A stretch of DNA of 64,000 bases from Bacteroidetes bacterium UBA2664 (GTDB lineage Bacteria > Bacteroidota > Rhodothermia > Balneolales > Balneolaceae): positions 75,844 through 139,843 of the forward strand of contig DEMS01000020.1 of the NCBI GenBank assembly GCA_002359315.1, written 5' to 3'. Under the pieces are notes generated by a model. That model did not search any database, was not told the origin of the DNA, and saw only the letters and a program-made list of their open reading frames with translations. Positions 17,867 to 26,834 of the stretch are shown here, piece after piece (positions within the stretch are counted from its first letter, which is position 1; every line of letters begins with the position of its first letter). The position numbers were made by a program, and so were the translations under genes.

Positions 17867-18283
17867 TTAAAGATAGATAATTTCTGCTATCTGTTTACCG
17901 GTATAGGTACCATTGATGAAATTATTGTCAACCCCGGTTGAAAATTCAAGAGTTATTTGCCCCTTCTCATCACGGTTTTCTGTAAGTATTGACATCATCT
18001 CTACTCGGTCTATTCCATTTATCATCTCAATGGTTTGTGATGCAGAAGTAAGAATGGAGTTTTCCTGACCGTGGGAAACTGAAAATATCGCAAAAATTAC
18101 TTCTGAAGGAGAGTTATCGTTGAATGTGATTAAATCATTTTGATTCATTTCAACGGATGATCCATCCACTACTTCAACGGTTACATTCATAACGGATGTC
18201 GCAGTGTATTGGGCACTTACCGGAATATGCAACAGTGTGATGATGAAGAGTGATAAAAGTTGGATGGTTATTTTTGCTCTCAT
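17867..18283 (-). CDS. Small secreted protein with subunit-like ends
   Basis: I start at ATG 18283 (MRAKITIQLLSLFIITLLHI) because it gives a standard signal peptide ending VSA-Q; an upstream in-frame ATG adds seven residues. The mature chain opens TATSVMNVTVEVVDGSS, an alternating donor-strand-like stretch, and ends NGTYTGKQIAEIIYL. The GxYxG motif before the last strand is also seen in the DUF4402-like subunits across the usher gene. It has no Cys and about 115 mature residues. It is probably transcribed with the next small gene. A subunit role is inferred. Confidence 0.55.
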   Translation of the reverse strand: MRAKITIQLLSLFIITLLHIPVSAQYTATSVMNVTVEVVDGSSVEMNQNDLITFNDNSPSEVIFAIFSVSHGQENSILTSASQTIEMINGIDRVEMMSILTENRDEKGQITLEFSTGVDNNFINGTYTGKQIAEIIYL

Positions 18284-18304
18284 TATGAATAAAGCAGGTG
18301 GCAA

Positions 18305-18615
18305 GTCTTTATTAACCCCACCTGAATCTTGTCCTCAGATTAAATATATTAAAAAATCTTAATAAAACATATATATATTATTAAAATATCTTAATAATTA
18401 GTATAAAAAATTACTAAGCTGTTATTTATAATGTAATTATAAACATTAAATTATTTTAATAAAAAGATTATTAACTATACCATTTTGGATTTAGCCCAAC
18501 CGCTTTTATAAAAAAGAGCAGTTTTATTTGTGTTCCATGTCATTCAATTGTTGCAATATTATGAGCGTTTTCTTCTAATTTTTGCTATTATTCATATAGG
18601 GACGCAATTACAGAG
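18305..18615. other. Very AT-rich divergent promoter region
   Basis: This stretch is one of the most AT-rich of the window, with long runs such as TATATATATTATTAAAAT. It must contain the start sites for the minus-strand small secreted genes and the plus-strand symporter gene. I see no RNA gene, terminator or clean operator. Confidence 0.45.
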
Positions 18616-20103
18616 ATGGGGATAATTAGTATGTCAAATGATTCATTGGGCGTTAATTATTGGTCCAGACCTCGGTTAGGGTTTTTTGCAGGACCTGTTG
18701 TATTTGTAGTGATGCTTCAAATTCCGCCTCCGGAATCGTTAAGTCAGGAAGCATGGGGTGTCGCAGCTGTCGGACTTTTAATGGCTATCTGGTGGATCAG
18801 TGAAGCGATCCCCATTCCGGCTACAGCTCTTTTACCAATTATATTATTTCCCATTCTGGATGTTGGTACGATTGCAGAAGCCACCCAACCGTTTGCAAAT
18901 CCGCTTATTTACCTGTTTATGGGTGGTTTTATTATCGCTTTGGCATTGGAGAGGACAAACTTACATAAGCGTATCGCCCTGAATATTGTCATGCTGGTGG
19001 GTACAAAACCAAAAAAGATCATCATTGGTTTTATGATCTCCGCAGCTTTTTTAAGTATGTGGGTAAGTAATACCGCCACTGCAATGATGATGTTGCCTAT
19101 TGCACTTTCAATCATCGCCCTTGTGGAGACAGATGAAGCAATGGATCAAGCGGAAGTAGAGACGAACTTTGCATTAGTCATGCTTCTCATCTTAGCCTAT
19201 TCGTGTAATATTGGTGGTATCGCCACTTTGATTGGTACACCCCCCAATGCATTAATGGCCGGCTATATGCTTGAAACCTATGGCGTGGAGATCGGATTTG
19301 GCCAATGGATGATGGTTGGCCTGCCACTTGTGATTCTAGCACTACCATTGGTCTATTTGAGCCTTACAAAATTAGTATATCCGATAAAATTGAAGGTTAT
19401 TCCCGGCGGATATGGTATCATAAAGGCTCAACTAGACAAAGCCGGCAGGATGTCAAGCCCCGAAAAAATGGTTGCTGTTGTATTTTTTACAGTTGCCATT
19501 TTATGGATCACAAGACCGCTGCTTGAATCGACAATCCCCAATATATCAGATACCGGTATTGCCATCTTTGGTGCGGTTTTAATGTTTCTGTTACCGGTTA
19601 ATTTTAAAAAAATGGAATTTGTACTCACATGGGAGGATGCAAAAAGACTTCCCTGGGAGGTGCTGATTCTTTTTGGAGGCGGACTTAGCCTGGCTGCAGC
19701 TATTACATCAACGGGATTGGCGGATTGGATTGGTCAGTCGTTACAAATATTAGACTTTTTACCGCTTCTGATGCTCATCATTTTATCCCTTTTTGTGATC
19801 ATCTTTCTGACTGAGGTTACCAGCAACACGGCAACAGCCGCTGCTTTTTTACCGATCTTAGCCTCCGTGGCAATTGCCATGGGATTTGATCCGTTATTGT
19901 TGGTGATACCGGCCACAATAGGAGCCAGTTGTGCATTCATGTTACCCGTTGCTACACCACCAAATGCAATCGTCTATGGAAGTGGGTACGTTAGTATTCC
20001 ACAAATGGCAAAGGCAGGTTTTATACTAAATATTCTAATGGTATTTGTGACCACTGCAATAGTTTATCTAATGGCCGGATATGTATTTGGAATTGAATTT
20101 TAA
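18616..20103 (+). CDS. DASS/SLC13 family carboxylate:sodium symporter
   Basis: The 495-residue membrane protein belongs to the divalent anion:Na+ symporter family, which imports di- and tricarboxylates with sodium. Both characteristic SNT signatures are present: WVSNTATAMMMLP near residue 152 and TSNTATAAAFLP near 402. ATPPNA/GTPPNAL loops also match. About 11-12 transmembrane segments are expected. The first ATG adds five residues before a second ATG (18631). It is monocistronic and converges on the GntR gene with only 2 bases between stops. Sulfate or phosphate as substrate cannot be excluded. Confidence 0.88.
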   Translation: MGIISMSNDSLGVNYWSRPRLGFFAGPVVFVVMLQIPPPESLSQEAWGVAAVGLLMAIWWISEAIPIPATALLPIILFPILDVGTIAEATQPFANPLIYLFMGGFIIALALERTNLHKRIALNIVMLVGTKPKKIIIGFMISAAFLSMWVSNTATAMMMLPIALSIIALVETDEAMDQAEVETNFALVMLLILAYSCNIGGIATLIGTPPNALMAGYMLETYGVEIGFGQWMMVGLPLVILALPLVYLSLTKLVYPIKLKVIPGGYGIIKAQLDKAGRMSSPEKMVAVVFFTVAILWITRPLLESTIPNISDTGIAIFGAVLMFLLPVNFKKMEFVLTWEDAKRLPWEVLILFGGGLSLAAAITSTGLADWIGQSLQILDFLPLLMLIILSLFVIIFLTEVTSNTATAAAFLPILASVAIAMGFDPLLLVIPATIGASCAFMLPVATPPNAIVYGSGYVSIPQMAKAGFILNILMVFVTTAIVYLMAGYVFGIEF

Positions 20104-20105
20104 GA

Positions 20106-20471
20106 TCACTGCCCGGAACTATTTTTTTGATAAGCAATTTTAAAATCATCAATCGTGAAATCAAGTTGATCCATATCTTTGAAGATATGCGGTAATTTAT
20201 TGTTAATAAACTCTCTTCGTTTTTTCTCTTTTACAATTTCAAACGCTTTTTCTTCTACGAAATAACCAACTCCCCGCTGATTATAAAGTACGCCTTCTTC
20301 CTGCAGATCATGAAAAGCACGAATTGCTGTGTTTGGGTTAACCTCCATTTGAACTGCAATTTCTCTGACAGAAGGAATTCTATCACCGGTCTGCCACTCT
20401 TTTGTCATGATTTGATCACAGAAGAAATCAATAATCTGTAAATAGATGGGTCTGTTTTCATTAAAATTCAT
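20106..20471 (-). CDS. GntR-family transcriptional regulator, YtrA type
   Basis: This 121-residue regulator has an N-terminal GntR winged helix (RPIYLQIIDFFCDQIM, GDRIPSVREIAVQMEVNPNTAIRAFHDLQEEGVL) and only a short helical tail, the YtrA subfamily layout. Such proteins usually repress an adjacent ABC exporter and respond to envelope stress. The start is the ATG that shares one base with the permease stop (TAATG); a longer frame would lie inside the permease gene. It is the last gene of the operon, whereas YtrA-type regulators are often first. Confidence 0.88.
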   Translation of the reverse strand: MNFNENRPIYLQIIDFFCDQIMTKEWQTGDRIPSVREIAVQMEVNPNTAIRAFHDLQEEGVLYNQRGVGYFVEEKAFEIVKEKKRREFINNKLPHIFKDMDQLDFTIDDFKIAYQKNSSGQ

Positions 20472-21244
20472 TACACCACCTGCTGTTTTTTTAAGGATAC
20501 ATATGTAAACAGCAAGGCTGTTGTGGGAATAACCCATTTTAATATTGAATCAATAACAGTATTGGTCGGTTCCAAAGTGCTAAACTGAAAAGTAAACTGT
20601 TCAAGTTCGAATAAAAAGAGATATACCCAACCTAAAAGGGTCCATATTAAAATGAATGAGATCATTAGTGCGATAAATGCTGCTATCGTTTTAAGGAAAT
20701 TATTCTTTTTGAAATAGACGGCACCGAATAGAAAAAGGCTATTTAGAAAAAAATAATTCAGAGCATAATCCCAGGTTGTTTCATTAAATGGGTTATAAAG
20801 ATCAAACCCGGAGAAACTACCCTCAAACAATATTAATATCAATGATGATAGAAGGGATATAAAGAAAATTGCTGCTATTGTTAGAAATAGAAAAACGGGC
20901 ATAGTTAAAAACCATGCTGAAAGAAATTTTTCAGTTGAAGTGGCAGGTAATGTCAGTGATTGAAATGCAGTTGAGGGGGTATATAACTCCTGAAAAATAT
21001 CACTGGTTAACAATAATCCCCATAGAGTAAAAATGATGAGCGCTGTTGGCAACAAAGACTCAAAACGATTGACCCCGGTCTCGCTCAGTATAAATATTGT
21101 AGGGACCATCCAAATCACCAAAATAATCCCGATTGATGCTAACAGGCCAATAATCCATTGGCGTTGATTTAATACGAATGTTCTTTTACAAAGATGAATA
21201 AAACGGGCTAAACTGAATGAATTCGTTGGATTAAGTGTGTTCAT
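20471..21244 (-). CDS. ABC transporter permease
   Basis: The 257-residue protein has about six hydrophobic segments and no soluble domain, as expected for an ABC-2-type permease. It sits between the ATPase and the GntR regulator, overlapping the ATPase stop by 4 bases and the regulator start by 1. The three products form one translationally coupled unit. Substrate is unknown; homologous units in other bacteria respond to cell-envelope antibiotics. Confidence 0.78.
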   Translation of the reverse strand: MNTLNPTNSFSLARFIHLCKRTFVLNQRQWIIGLLASIGIILVIWMVPTIFILSETGVNRFESLLPTALIIFTLWGLLLTSDIFQELYTPSTAFQSLTLPATSTEKFLSAWFLTMPVFLFLTIAAIFFISLLSSLILILFEGSFSGFDLYNPFNETTWDYALNYFFLNSLFLFGAVYFKKNNFLKTIAAFIALMISFILIWTLLGWVYLFLFELEQFTFQFSTLEPTNTVIDSILKWVIPTTALLFTYVSLKKQQVV

Positions 21245-22089
21245 AATACTCCTCCATTTTGAAATACTCGGTTGAAAGGCTCCGGTTGCTGAATGACGCC
21301 ATTGAATAAAAGTTCTAAGTCAATCAGGGTTTCCTCATCGGCAGGGTCTTTCAAACAGATTGCAAACTGTCCCCCCAGAGTGTCTTCACTGTATAAAGAG
21401 GAGCGTGTTTCATCCGTTTTTAGTTTTATAAAACTGAGTTTATCACTTATGGATTTCAGGGTTTGATCAAAAATGATAGTTCCGGAATGTAATAGAGTGA
21501 CCCGATCGATGAGTGTGTTCAAGTCTCTAACCTGATGAGTGGATATCACCACACATCGGTTATCCAAATCAGCTGCTGCCATTATTTTTCGAAATTGACT
21601 TTTTGAGGGTATATCCAGTCCGTTGGTAGGCTCATCCAACAGCAGCAGAGAAGCATTGCTTGCCAAAGCGAATGCAATCATAAATTTCTTGCGTTGCCCA
21701 TACGATAGTTCAGTCAAATTTTTTCCGGTATCAATTTGAAACTCAGTCAAAATCAGTGAAATAGTTTCAAAATCGAATCCGGGATAGAAGGGAGCCTGGA
21801 TATCAATGTATTTCAGCGCATCCATTTTTGGCAGTTCGAACTGCTCGGGCAGAATAAATAGATCGCTCAAAACTTTGGGCAGCCTCTCTCTGGCCGGAGC
21901 CTCATGAATCAAACACTCCCCGGAATCAGGAAATAACATGCCTGAAATTAGATTCAGTAAAGTAGTTTTCCCGGCACCGTTCAGACCGAATAATCCATAA
22001 GTGTTCCCTTTCTCGAGTTTTAAATTCAACTGATTGAATAATGGCGGATTCTTTTTAAATGCAAACGTTAAATTTTCTATTGTGACCAT
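21241..22089 (-). CDS. ABC transporter ATP-binding protein
   Basis: The 282-residue ATPase shows Walker A GLNGAGKTTL near residue 36, the ABC signature LSYGQRKKF (Q-loop region before it), Walker B LLLLDEPTNGLD and the switch His in STHQ. It energises the permease encoded next. It is first in the operon, 24 bases after a palindromic operator candidate. The C-terminal 70 residues extend beyond the core nucleotide-binding domain, as in YtrB-like ATPases. Confidence 0.9.
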   Translation of the reverse strand: MVTIENLTFAFKKNPPLFNQLNLKLEKGNTYGLFGLNGAGKTTLLNLISGMLFPDSGECLIHEAPARERLPKVLSDLFILPEQFELPKMDALKYIDIQAPFYPGFDFETISLILTEFQIDTGKNLTELSYGQRKKFMIAFALASNASLLLLDEPTNGLDIPSKSQFRKIMAAADLDNRCVVISTHQVRDLNTLIDRVTLLHSGTIIFDQTLKSISDKLSFIKLKTDETRSSLYSEDTLGGQFAICLKDPADEETLIDLELLFNGVIQQPEPFNRVFQNGGVL

Positions 22090-22112
22090 GCGGCATTGGA
22101 TTTGTTCAGTTA

Positions 22113-22138
22113 TACTGTATCAGTATACTAATACAGTA
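22113..22138. promoter_or_regulatory. Inverted repeat upstream of the ABC operon, candidate GntR operator
   Basis: TACTGTAT and ATACAGTA form a perfect 8-bp inverted repeat separated by CAGTATACTA, which itself contains GTATAC. The site ends 24 bases before the ATPase start codon. Its symmetry and position fit binding by the YtrA-type repressor encoded at the end of the same operon. This is inferred from position; no second copy was found in the window. Confidence 0.65.
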
Positions 22139-22280
22139 AAATAGATGCAATATCTTTTTCTTTTGACAAAAAATAATCCGGAAAAGGCGTTCTAAAAATC
22201 AAAAAAAGGTGAAATTTAATTCGAGATATTGGGATTTTTAATAGTCAGAGTACCTTACGGCCCTAATAGAAGCTACTTAA

Positions 22281-22486
22281 TGAATTCCAGAGTGGATGAA
22301 TTTTGAGTGTGTAAATTCCGAGTGTGTAAATTCAGAGCAGACAAATTCTGAGTGTGTAAATTCTGAGTGGATGAATTCCAGAGTGGATGAATTCCAGAGT
22401 GTGTGAATTCCAGAGGGTTATAGTCTGATCGGGTAAACTCAGCGACTCTAAATTTCGAGCAGTTAGATTCTAAGTGAATAAATCTG
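22281..22486. repeat. 15-bp degenerate minisatellite, about 13 copies
   Basis: Units close to GAGTGTGTAAATTCC (15 bp, some 16) repeat head to tail; variants include GAGTGGATGAATTCCA. Copies in the middle are nearly identical and those toward 22430-22486 are decayed. The array abuts the stop codon of the small minus-strand gene. It is not continuously open in the frame of that gene. There are no unique spacers, so it is not CRISPR. The left 190 bases of the same gap hold only the ABC operon promoter region. Confidence 0.85.
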
Positions 22487-22487
22487 C

Positions 22488-22745
22488 TTATCCGAGCGGG
22501 AGTAATATAATATCTTCGAAGTCAAGGTCTGCTTCTTCAAGTATCGGTTCTGCAATCTCTACAATCTCTTCTTCAGAGTAGTCATTGAGACCTTCCAGTT
22601 CCACATAGAGTATATCGTTTAATTCATCCACACTAAAGCGTGCATCCGTCGATTCAAAACTCTCTTTCAAAATCCCAACTAAATATTCGACTTCTTCTTG
22701 CCACTCGTTTATCTGAGATTCATTTGCATCATTCATAATTGGCAA
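22488..22745 (-). CDS. Small acidic hypothetical protein
   Basis: An 85-residue, strongly acidic protein (for example DYSEEEIVEIAEPILEEADLDFEDI), with a predicted helical N-terminal half (INEWQEEVEYLVGILKESFE). A second ATG three codons in is an equally good start. I do not recognise it. Codon-like composition and the balanced helical pattern support translation. It lies divergent from anmK, and its 3' end borders the 15-bp tandem repeat. Confidence 0.5.
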   Translation of the reverse strand: MPIMNDANESQINEWQEEVEYLVGILKESFESTDARFSVDELNDILYVELEGLNDYSEEEIVEIAEPILEEADLDFEDIILLPLG

Positions 22746-22899
22746 TCATTCATTAGTTTCTAGTAAATTAACTAACCGGTCATCAACGGATTCACTAAAA
22801 ACAATGTAAGGAAAAGTGTTGATATCCAATACCGTATTAAAATTTTCCAAATCATATCCAGTATAGTAAAAATGATAAATCAAAGATTTAACAGATAAA

Positions 22900-24120
22900 A
22901 TGATGAACCCATCGATCCAAAAAATTGTCAACATTGCTAAAAAAGAAGAGCGTCTGATTATTGGACTTATGTCAGGAACTTCACTTGATGGCTTGGATAT
23001 TGCACTTTGCAGATTGAAAGGATCCGGATTAAATACGTCGGTTTATTTGGAGGAATTTATCACAAAACCATACAGTACCGGGTATGCCCGGGAATTGAAA
23101 ATGATTTCATCCGTGGAGAATGTCTCGTTATCCGAAATTTGTTATCAACATACAAAACTGGCACACCTGCATGCGAACTGGATATTGGAGGCCTTAAAAG
23201 AGTGGGGGGTTTCTGCTTCCGATGTGGACTGCATTGCAAGTCATGGCCAGACCATTTACCACTCCCCGGCAAGAGATCAGAAGAATAGGGAGTCCCCGAT
23301 TAATAGCACATTACAGATAGGTGATGGCGACCAGCTTGCAGTGAAAACCGGGATCTTGACAATCAGTGATTTTCGCCAAAAACATATTGCAGCAGGTGGG
23401 GAAGGCGCCCCATTGGCTGGATTGGTGGATAAGATTCTATTCCGGCATCAAACTGAACCGAGAATATTGCTAAATATAGGCGGGATTGGAAATTTTACCT
23501 ATTTACCGCACAAAGAGGCTAACGGGAATAACTCATTCACAACAGATACCGGTCCCGGAAATACCTTAATTGATAAACTCACACAGCACTATTTTGATAA
23601 ACCTTTTGATAAAGATGCAATACTGGCAAAATCCGGCTTTGTTGAAAATGAGCTTCTAAAGAAGCTTCATTCTGATCCATGGTTTGAAAAGAATGAGTCC
23701 AAAACAACCGGGCCTGAATATTTTAGTCTTGATTGGGTAAATAAATCTGCCCAAAGTATTGGAATCAATCCGGATGATTTACCTCCGGAAAACATCATTC
23801 GAACCGTTACTGAACTATCCGCATTAACAATTACTGAGAGTATCACCCAACATCATGCAGATGAAAAAAAAGCAGAAATTTACGTGAGTGGGGGAGGCGC
23901 ACACAATCCATTGCTAATGAGCAGGATACAAGAGCTGCTGCCGGGTCATCAGATTCATAATTTTAATCAATTGGGAGTTGATCCAGACGCAAAAGAAGCG
24001 CTCTTGTTTGCTGTATTGGCGAATGAAATGCTCGCAGGGGAGGGGTTTTTGATGTCGGGCCTAAAAGATGTGAATGATTCAGTGAGAGTAAATCTCGGGA
24101 AAATATCATTTCCGGAATAA
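22900..24120 (+). CDS. anmK: Anhydro-N-acetylmuramic acid kinase
   Basis: AnmK opens the 1,6-anhydro ring of recycled anhydro-MurNAc and phosphorylates it to MurNAc-6-phosphate, a cytoplasmic step of cell-wall recycling. The 406-residue protein carries GLMSGTSLDGLD at 22-33, the phosphate-binding signature of the family, DTGPGN near 215 with the catalytic Asp, and SGGGAHNPLL near 330 for nucleotide binding. Length is within 20-30 residues of known AnmK. murQ is not adjacent. The N-terminal 18 residues before the first strand are slightly longer than usual, so a later start is possible. Confidence 0.95.
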   Translation: MMNPSIQKIVNIAKKEERLIIGLMSGTSLDGLDIALCRLKGSGLNTSVYLEEFITKPYSTGYARELKMISSVENVSLSEICYQHTKLAHLHANWILEALKEWGVSASDVDCIASHGQTIYHSPARDQKNRESPINSTLQIGDGDQLAVKTGILTISDFRQKHIAAGGEGAPLAGLVDKILFRHQTEPRILLNIGGIGNFTYLPHKEANGNNSFTTDTGPGNTLIDKLTQHYFDKPFDKDAILAKSGFVENELLKKLHSDPWFEKNESKTTGPEYFSLDWVNKSAQSIGINPDDLPPENIIRTVTELSALTITESITQHHADEKKAEIYVSGGGAHNPLLMSRIQELLPGHQIHNFNQLGVDPDAKEALLFAVLANEMLAGEGFLMSGLKDVNDSVRVNLGKISFPE

Positions 24121-24298
24121 TAAAAGTCAGGGTGCATTAACTTTGGATAGATTTCATTTCTAAAATGATTTCGAACAGAGAGTATAAATCTTGGGTAATT
24201 AACATTTCAAGGTTAAGATATATCAGGGCAGTAAAATTTCCGGAATCAGGGCTGATAAATTTCCGGAATATGTCATTTCCAAAAAATCGGAGCAGCGA

Positions 24299-25204
24299 TC
24301 ATGAACGACTGACCCACTCAATTACCCGCTCCAACTCTGAAATTAATCGTTTTCGGATAGGTTTCGATTCCTCATAAATTTCCATCTGCTTTTTCACATA
24401 CTCTAATCGCCCATCCTCTGTCTCGATTCGTATTGGATCCAAACCATAGGACCGAACATCATAGGGACTTGCCTGCATATCTATTCTCCTGGCTTCTACA
24501 GCGTTCAAAAATGCTTCTTTAAGCAGTTCACCCGATATCCAGGGATAGAGCTTAAAGGACCATTTATAGAGGTCCATATTAGTATGGATGCACCCCGGCT
24601 GCTCCATTTCTTCAAAATTGTCTCTGTCCGGTACATTTTTATTCATCGGTTTCGCTTTGTCCGTAAAAAAGCGGAAGGCGTCAAAATGTGTGCACAACAG
24701 GGGCCTTGATTCTACAAATTCATTAATCTTTTCATCAGACAGCCGAAGTGGAATCTGCTCATGACGTACATCTTCTGTTCTGTAGACCATTGCCCATTCA
24801 TGCATGCCAAAACACCCAAAGAGGGGCTTCTTCTGACTCGAATTCTTCAACATCTTCACTATCCACTCTGCGGATCGCACTCTTTTATTGGGCAATAAAA
24901 CGGGATTCAAGAATGCACTGTTCTTTTCTAAAATTAGTTCTGAAATTTCCGGGAGTGTTTCCGGGAACCTAAAGAGGAGAGATCTGCCAATACCCGGCGA
25001 CCATCGTTTTAAATGTGCAGGACGAAACGGATAATATTCAAATAGGAAATCCAAAACCGGATCTTTGACTTGTCTGGATCTCTTTTCAAGATATGGATCC
25101 AGAAGAGAGGATAAGTGAGTTTCGTGTTCTCTTTTTTTAGTGAGCCAAATCTCCTCAGGATATTCTAAATCGATTATTGAATTTTCTATGGTTTTGCTTA
25201 ACAT
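24299..25204 (-). CDS. Conserved protein often annotated as 3-methyladenine DNA glycosylase
   Basis: The 301-residue protein matches a family I know from actinobacterial annotation as 3-methyladenine DNA glycosylase, with conserved HETHLSSLLDPYLEKRSR, PVLDFLFEYYPFRPAHLKRWSPG near the N terminus, GMHEWAMVYR near 130, and PGCIHTNMDLYKW near 205. It shows no helix-hairpin-helix or other proven glycosylase fold that I can see, so the enzymatic label is weakly founded. It stands alone between anmK (convergent) and a UbiA-like gene (divergent). Confidence 0.6.
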   Translation of the reverse strand: MLSKTIENSIIDLEYPEEIWLTKKREHETHLSSLLDPYLEKRSRQVKDPVLDFLFEYYPFRPAHLKRWSPGIGRSLLFRFPETLPEISELILEKNSAFLNPVLLPNKRVRSAEWIVKMLKNSSQKKPLFGCFGMHEWAMVYRTEDVRHEQIPLRLSDEKINEFVESRPLLCTHFDAFRFFTDKAKPMNKNVPDRDNFEEMEQPGCIHTNMDLYKWSFKLYPWISGELLKEAFLNAVEARRIDMQASPYDVRSYGLDPIRIETEDGRLEYVKKQMEIYEESKPIRKRLISELERVIEWVSRS

Positions 25205-25277
25205 ACTTCAAAATATCATTCTATACCGAGTGATGGTAATGAATATTCAGAGGTTTTAATTAAACTTCATTGAGCTC

Positions 25278-26168
25278 ATGCTGAAAGAAATTTTTCATTT
25301 TATTCTTCATCTGAGGCTGCACTATCAGCTGTTTATTCTGTCTGGAGGATATCTGATGGGAGGCTTGATGGCTGACCAGATGGATACTTCACAATTTTGG
25401 TACCAGTTTATCAATGTGCACATATTGCTTTTTGGCGGAGCCACGGCTTTTAACTCATACTGGGATAAAGACGAAGGCCCCATCGGGGGGCTAAAAAATC
25501 CACCAAAAATGACTGCCTGGATGCATCCTGTTTCACTGGGATTAATGCTTGCCGGATGGCTATGGGCCTATACGATCAACACTCCATATTTTATAATTTA
25601 CGGTCTCAGCCTCCTGCTTTTTTGGCTCTATTCCACGCCACACGCAAGGTGGAAAGGGGATCCTCATTTAAGTATGATCGCCATAGCCGTAAGTACCGGT
25701 ATGAATTCGACTCTTTTGGGTTTTTGGGCAGTAAATGGAGCGTTTTCGTGGATACTTCTGTTGGCATCTATAGGCACCTCATTCGTATTACTGAGTTTGT
25801 ATCCGGTTTCACAAATTTATCAGCAGCAAGAGGATCAACGACGTGGAGATCTCACTTTTTTCGGACGATATGGATTGAGTGGAGTAAAACGTTTTTTCAA
25901 ATACAGCTATCCAATAGGATTGTCTGTTTTATCCGTATCTTTGATGAGTATTGCACTCAAACCGGGACTATTTCTTTTTATAACGGGTATGGGTGCTTAT
26001 TTATATCTTCTAAGTACGGTTAACGAACTGGAGGGTTTAGAATTTGAGTATCGAAATGTTATGAAAATAAAATTTATTGCGTCACTTTCGTTTGTACTCT
26101 TCTTACTGGCAGCCAATGCAATCAAATATGAGTGGATTGGACACACATTTTTAACAAACTATTTCTAA
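25278..26168 (+). CDS. UbiA-like prenyltransferase family membrane protein
   Basis: The 296-residue protein has eight to nine hydrophobic segments. The motif NSYWDKDEG (near 59) resembles the first Asp-rich site (NDxxDxxxD) of UbiA enzymes, which transfer prenyl groups within the membrane. A second Asp-rich site is less clear (QQQEDQRRGD near 178). The substrate is unknown; menaquinone or sterol-like functions cannot be told apart. It begins a run of three same-direction genes spaced by 15-33 bases. Confidence 0.65.
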   Translation: MLKEIFHFILHLRLHYQLFILSGGYLMGGLMADQMDTSQFWYQFINVHILLFGGATAFNSYWDKDEGPIGGLKNPPKMTAWMHPVSLGLMLAGWLWAYTINTPYFIIYGLSLLLFWLYSTPHARWKGDPHLSMIAIAVSTGMNSTLLGFWAVNGAFSWILLLASIGTSFVLLSLYPVSQIYQQQEDQRRGDLTFFGRYGLSGVKRFFKYSYPIGLSVLSVSLMSIALKPGLFLFITGMGAYLYLLSTVNELEGLEFEYRNVMKIKFIASLSFVLFLLAANAIKYEWIGHTFLTNYF

Positions 26169-26183
26169 TTAAGTTTTTGTCTC

Positions 26184-26801
26184 ATGACTGAAGTAAAAGA
26201 CACCATTATCAACCGAAGCGTTATTGAAAACGCTTATACCTATGAAGAATACAGAGAATTAATTAACAATCTGTTATTAAAGGGCAAAACGACGGGTGAG
26301 AATCACTCTGAAGCGATGATTCATTATACAAATATGAATTCTCATCGAATGAGAAGGATCGATAAACGAATTGAGTTAATTGAACCCTTAAAAAATCGTT
26401 TGGATGAATTAAAAAGAGCGATGACATGGGTCGTTTTAACAGAAGCATGGTGTGGTGATGCCGCTCAAAATCTGCCGGTGATTCAAAAAATTGCAGATTC
26501 CTCGTCTAAAATTCAGACACGTTATATTCTCAGGGATGAAAATCTTGAAATTATGGATCAGTTTTTGACGAATGGCAGAAGCCGATCCATACCAAAACTG
26601 ATCTGTTTAGATTCTCAAACTCTGGAACTCCTCGGTCACTGGGGACCACGACCGGCAGGGGCCGACCGATTATACAGTGAACTCACTCAACAAGGACTCC
26701 CATATCAGGAAGTAGCTGAAAAAATTCATAAATGGTATGCAGACGATAAAACTGCAACGATGCAGAGCGAATTATTACACCTGTTGGATGAGTGGGAGTA
26801 A
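26184..26801 (+). CDS. Thioredoxin-like protein with single active-site cysteine
   Basis: Residues 70-175 fit a thioredoxin fold. The motif is TEAWCGDAAQ, typical of a Bacteroidota/Firmicutes thioredoxin-family group in which the second active-site Cys is replaced. The cis-Pro appears in SIPKLICLD. The protein may reduce mixed disulfides or only bind thiols. It is 15 bases after the UbiA-like gene and 33 before an aminotransferase gene. Confidence 0.75.
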   Translation: MTEVKDTIINRSVIENAYTYEEYRELINNLLLKGKTTGENHSEAMIHYTNMNSHRMRRIDKRIELIEPLKNRLDELKRAMTWVVLTEAWCGDAAQNLPVIQKIADSSSKIQTRYILRDENLEIMDQFLTNGRSRSIPKLICLDSQTLELLGHWGPRPAGADRLYSELTQQGLPYQEVAEKIHKWYADDKTATMQSELLHLLDEWE

Positions 26802-26834
26802 ACAGATTCTGCCATAGAAAGTACCTCGAAACCA

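Noticed and set aside
22281..22486. CRISPR-like array
   Set aside because: The repeats are contiguous 15-16-bp units without spacers and no cas genes are present.
22746..22934. Minus-strand 62-codon frame between the small acidic gene and anmK
   Set aside because: Its only start lies inside anmK, it occupies the divergent promoter region, and no family is recognised. The stretch DLENFNTVLDINTFPYIVF looks protein-like but is too short to support.
24100..24290. Three TTTCCGGAA strings between anmK and the next gene
   Set aside because: The palindrome is short, spacing is irregular (one copy is in the anmK end), and no regulator or promoter logic links them.
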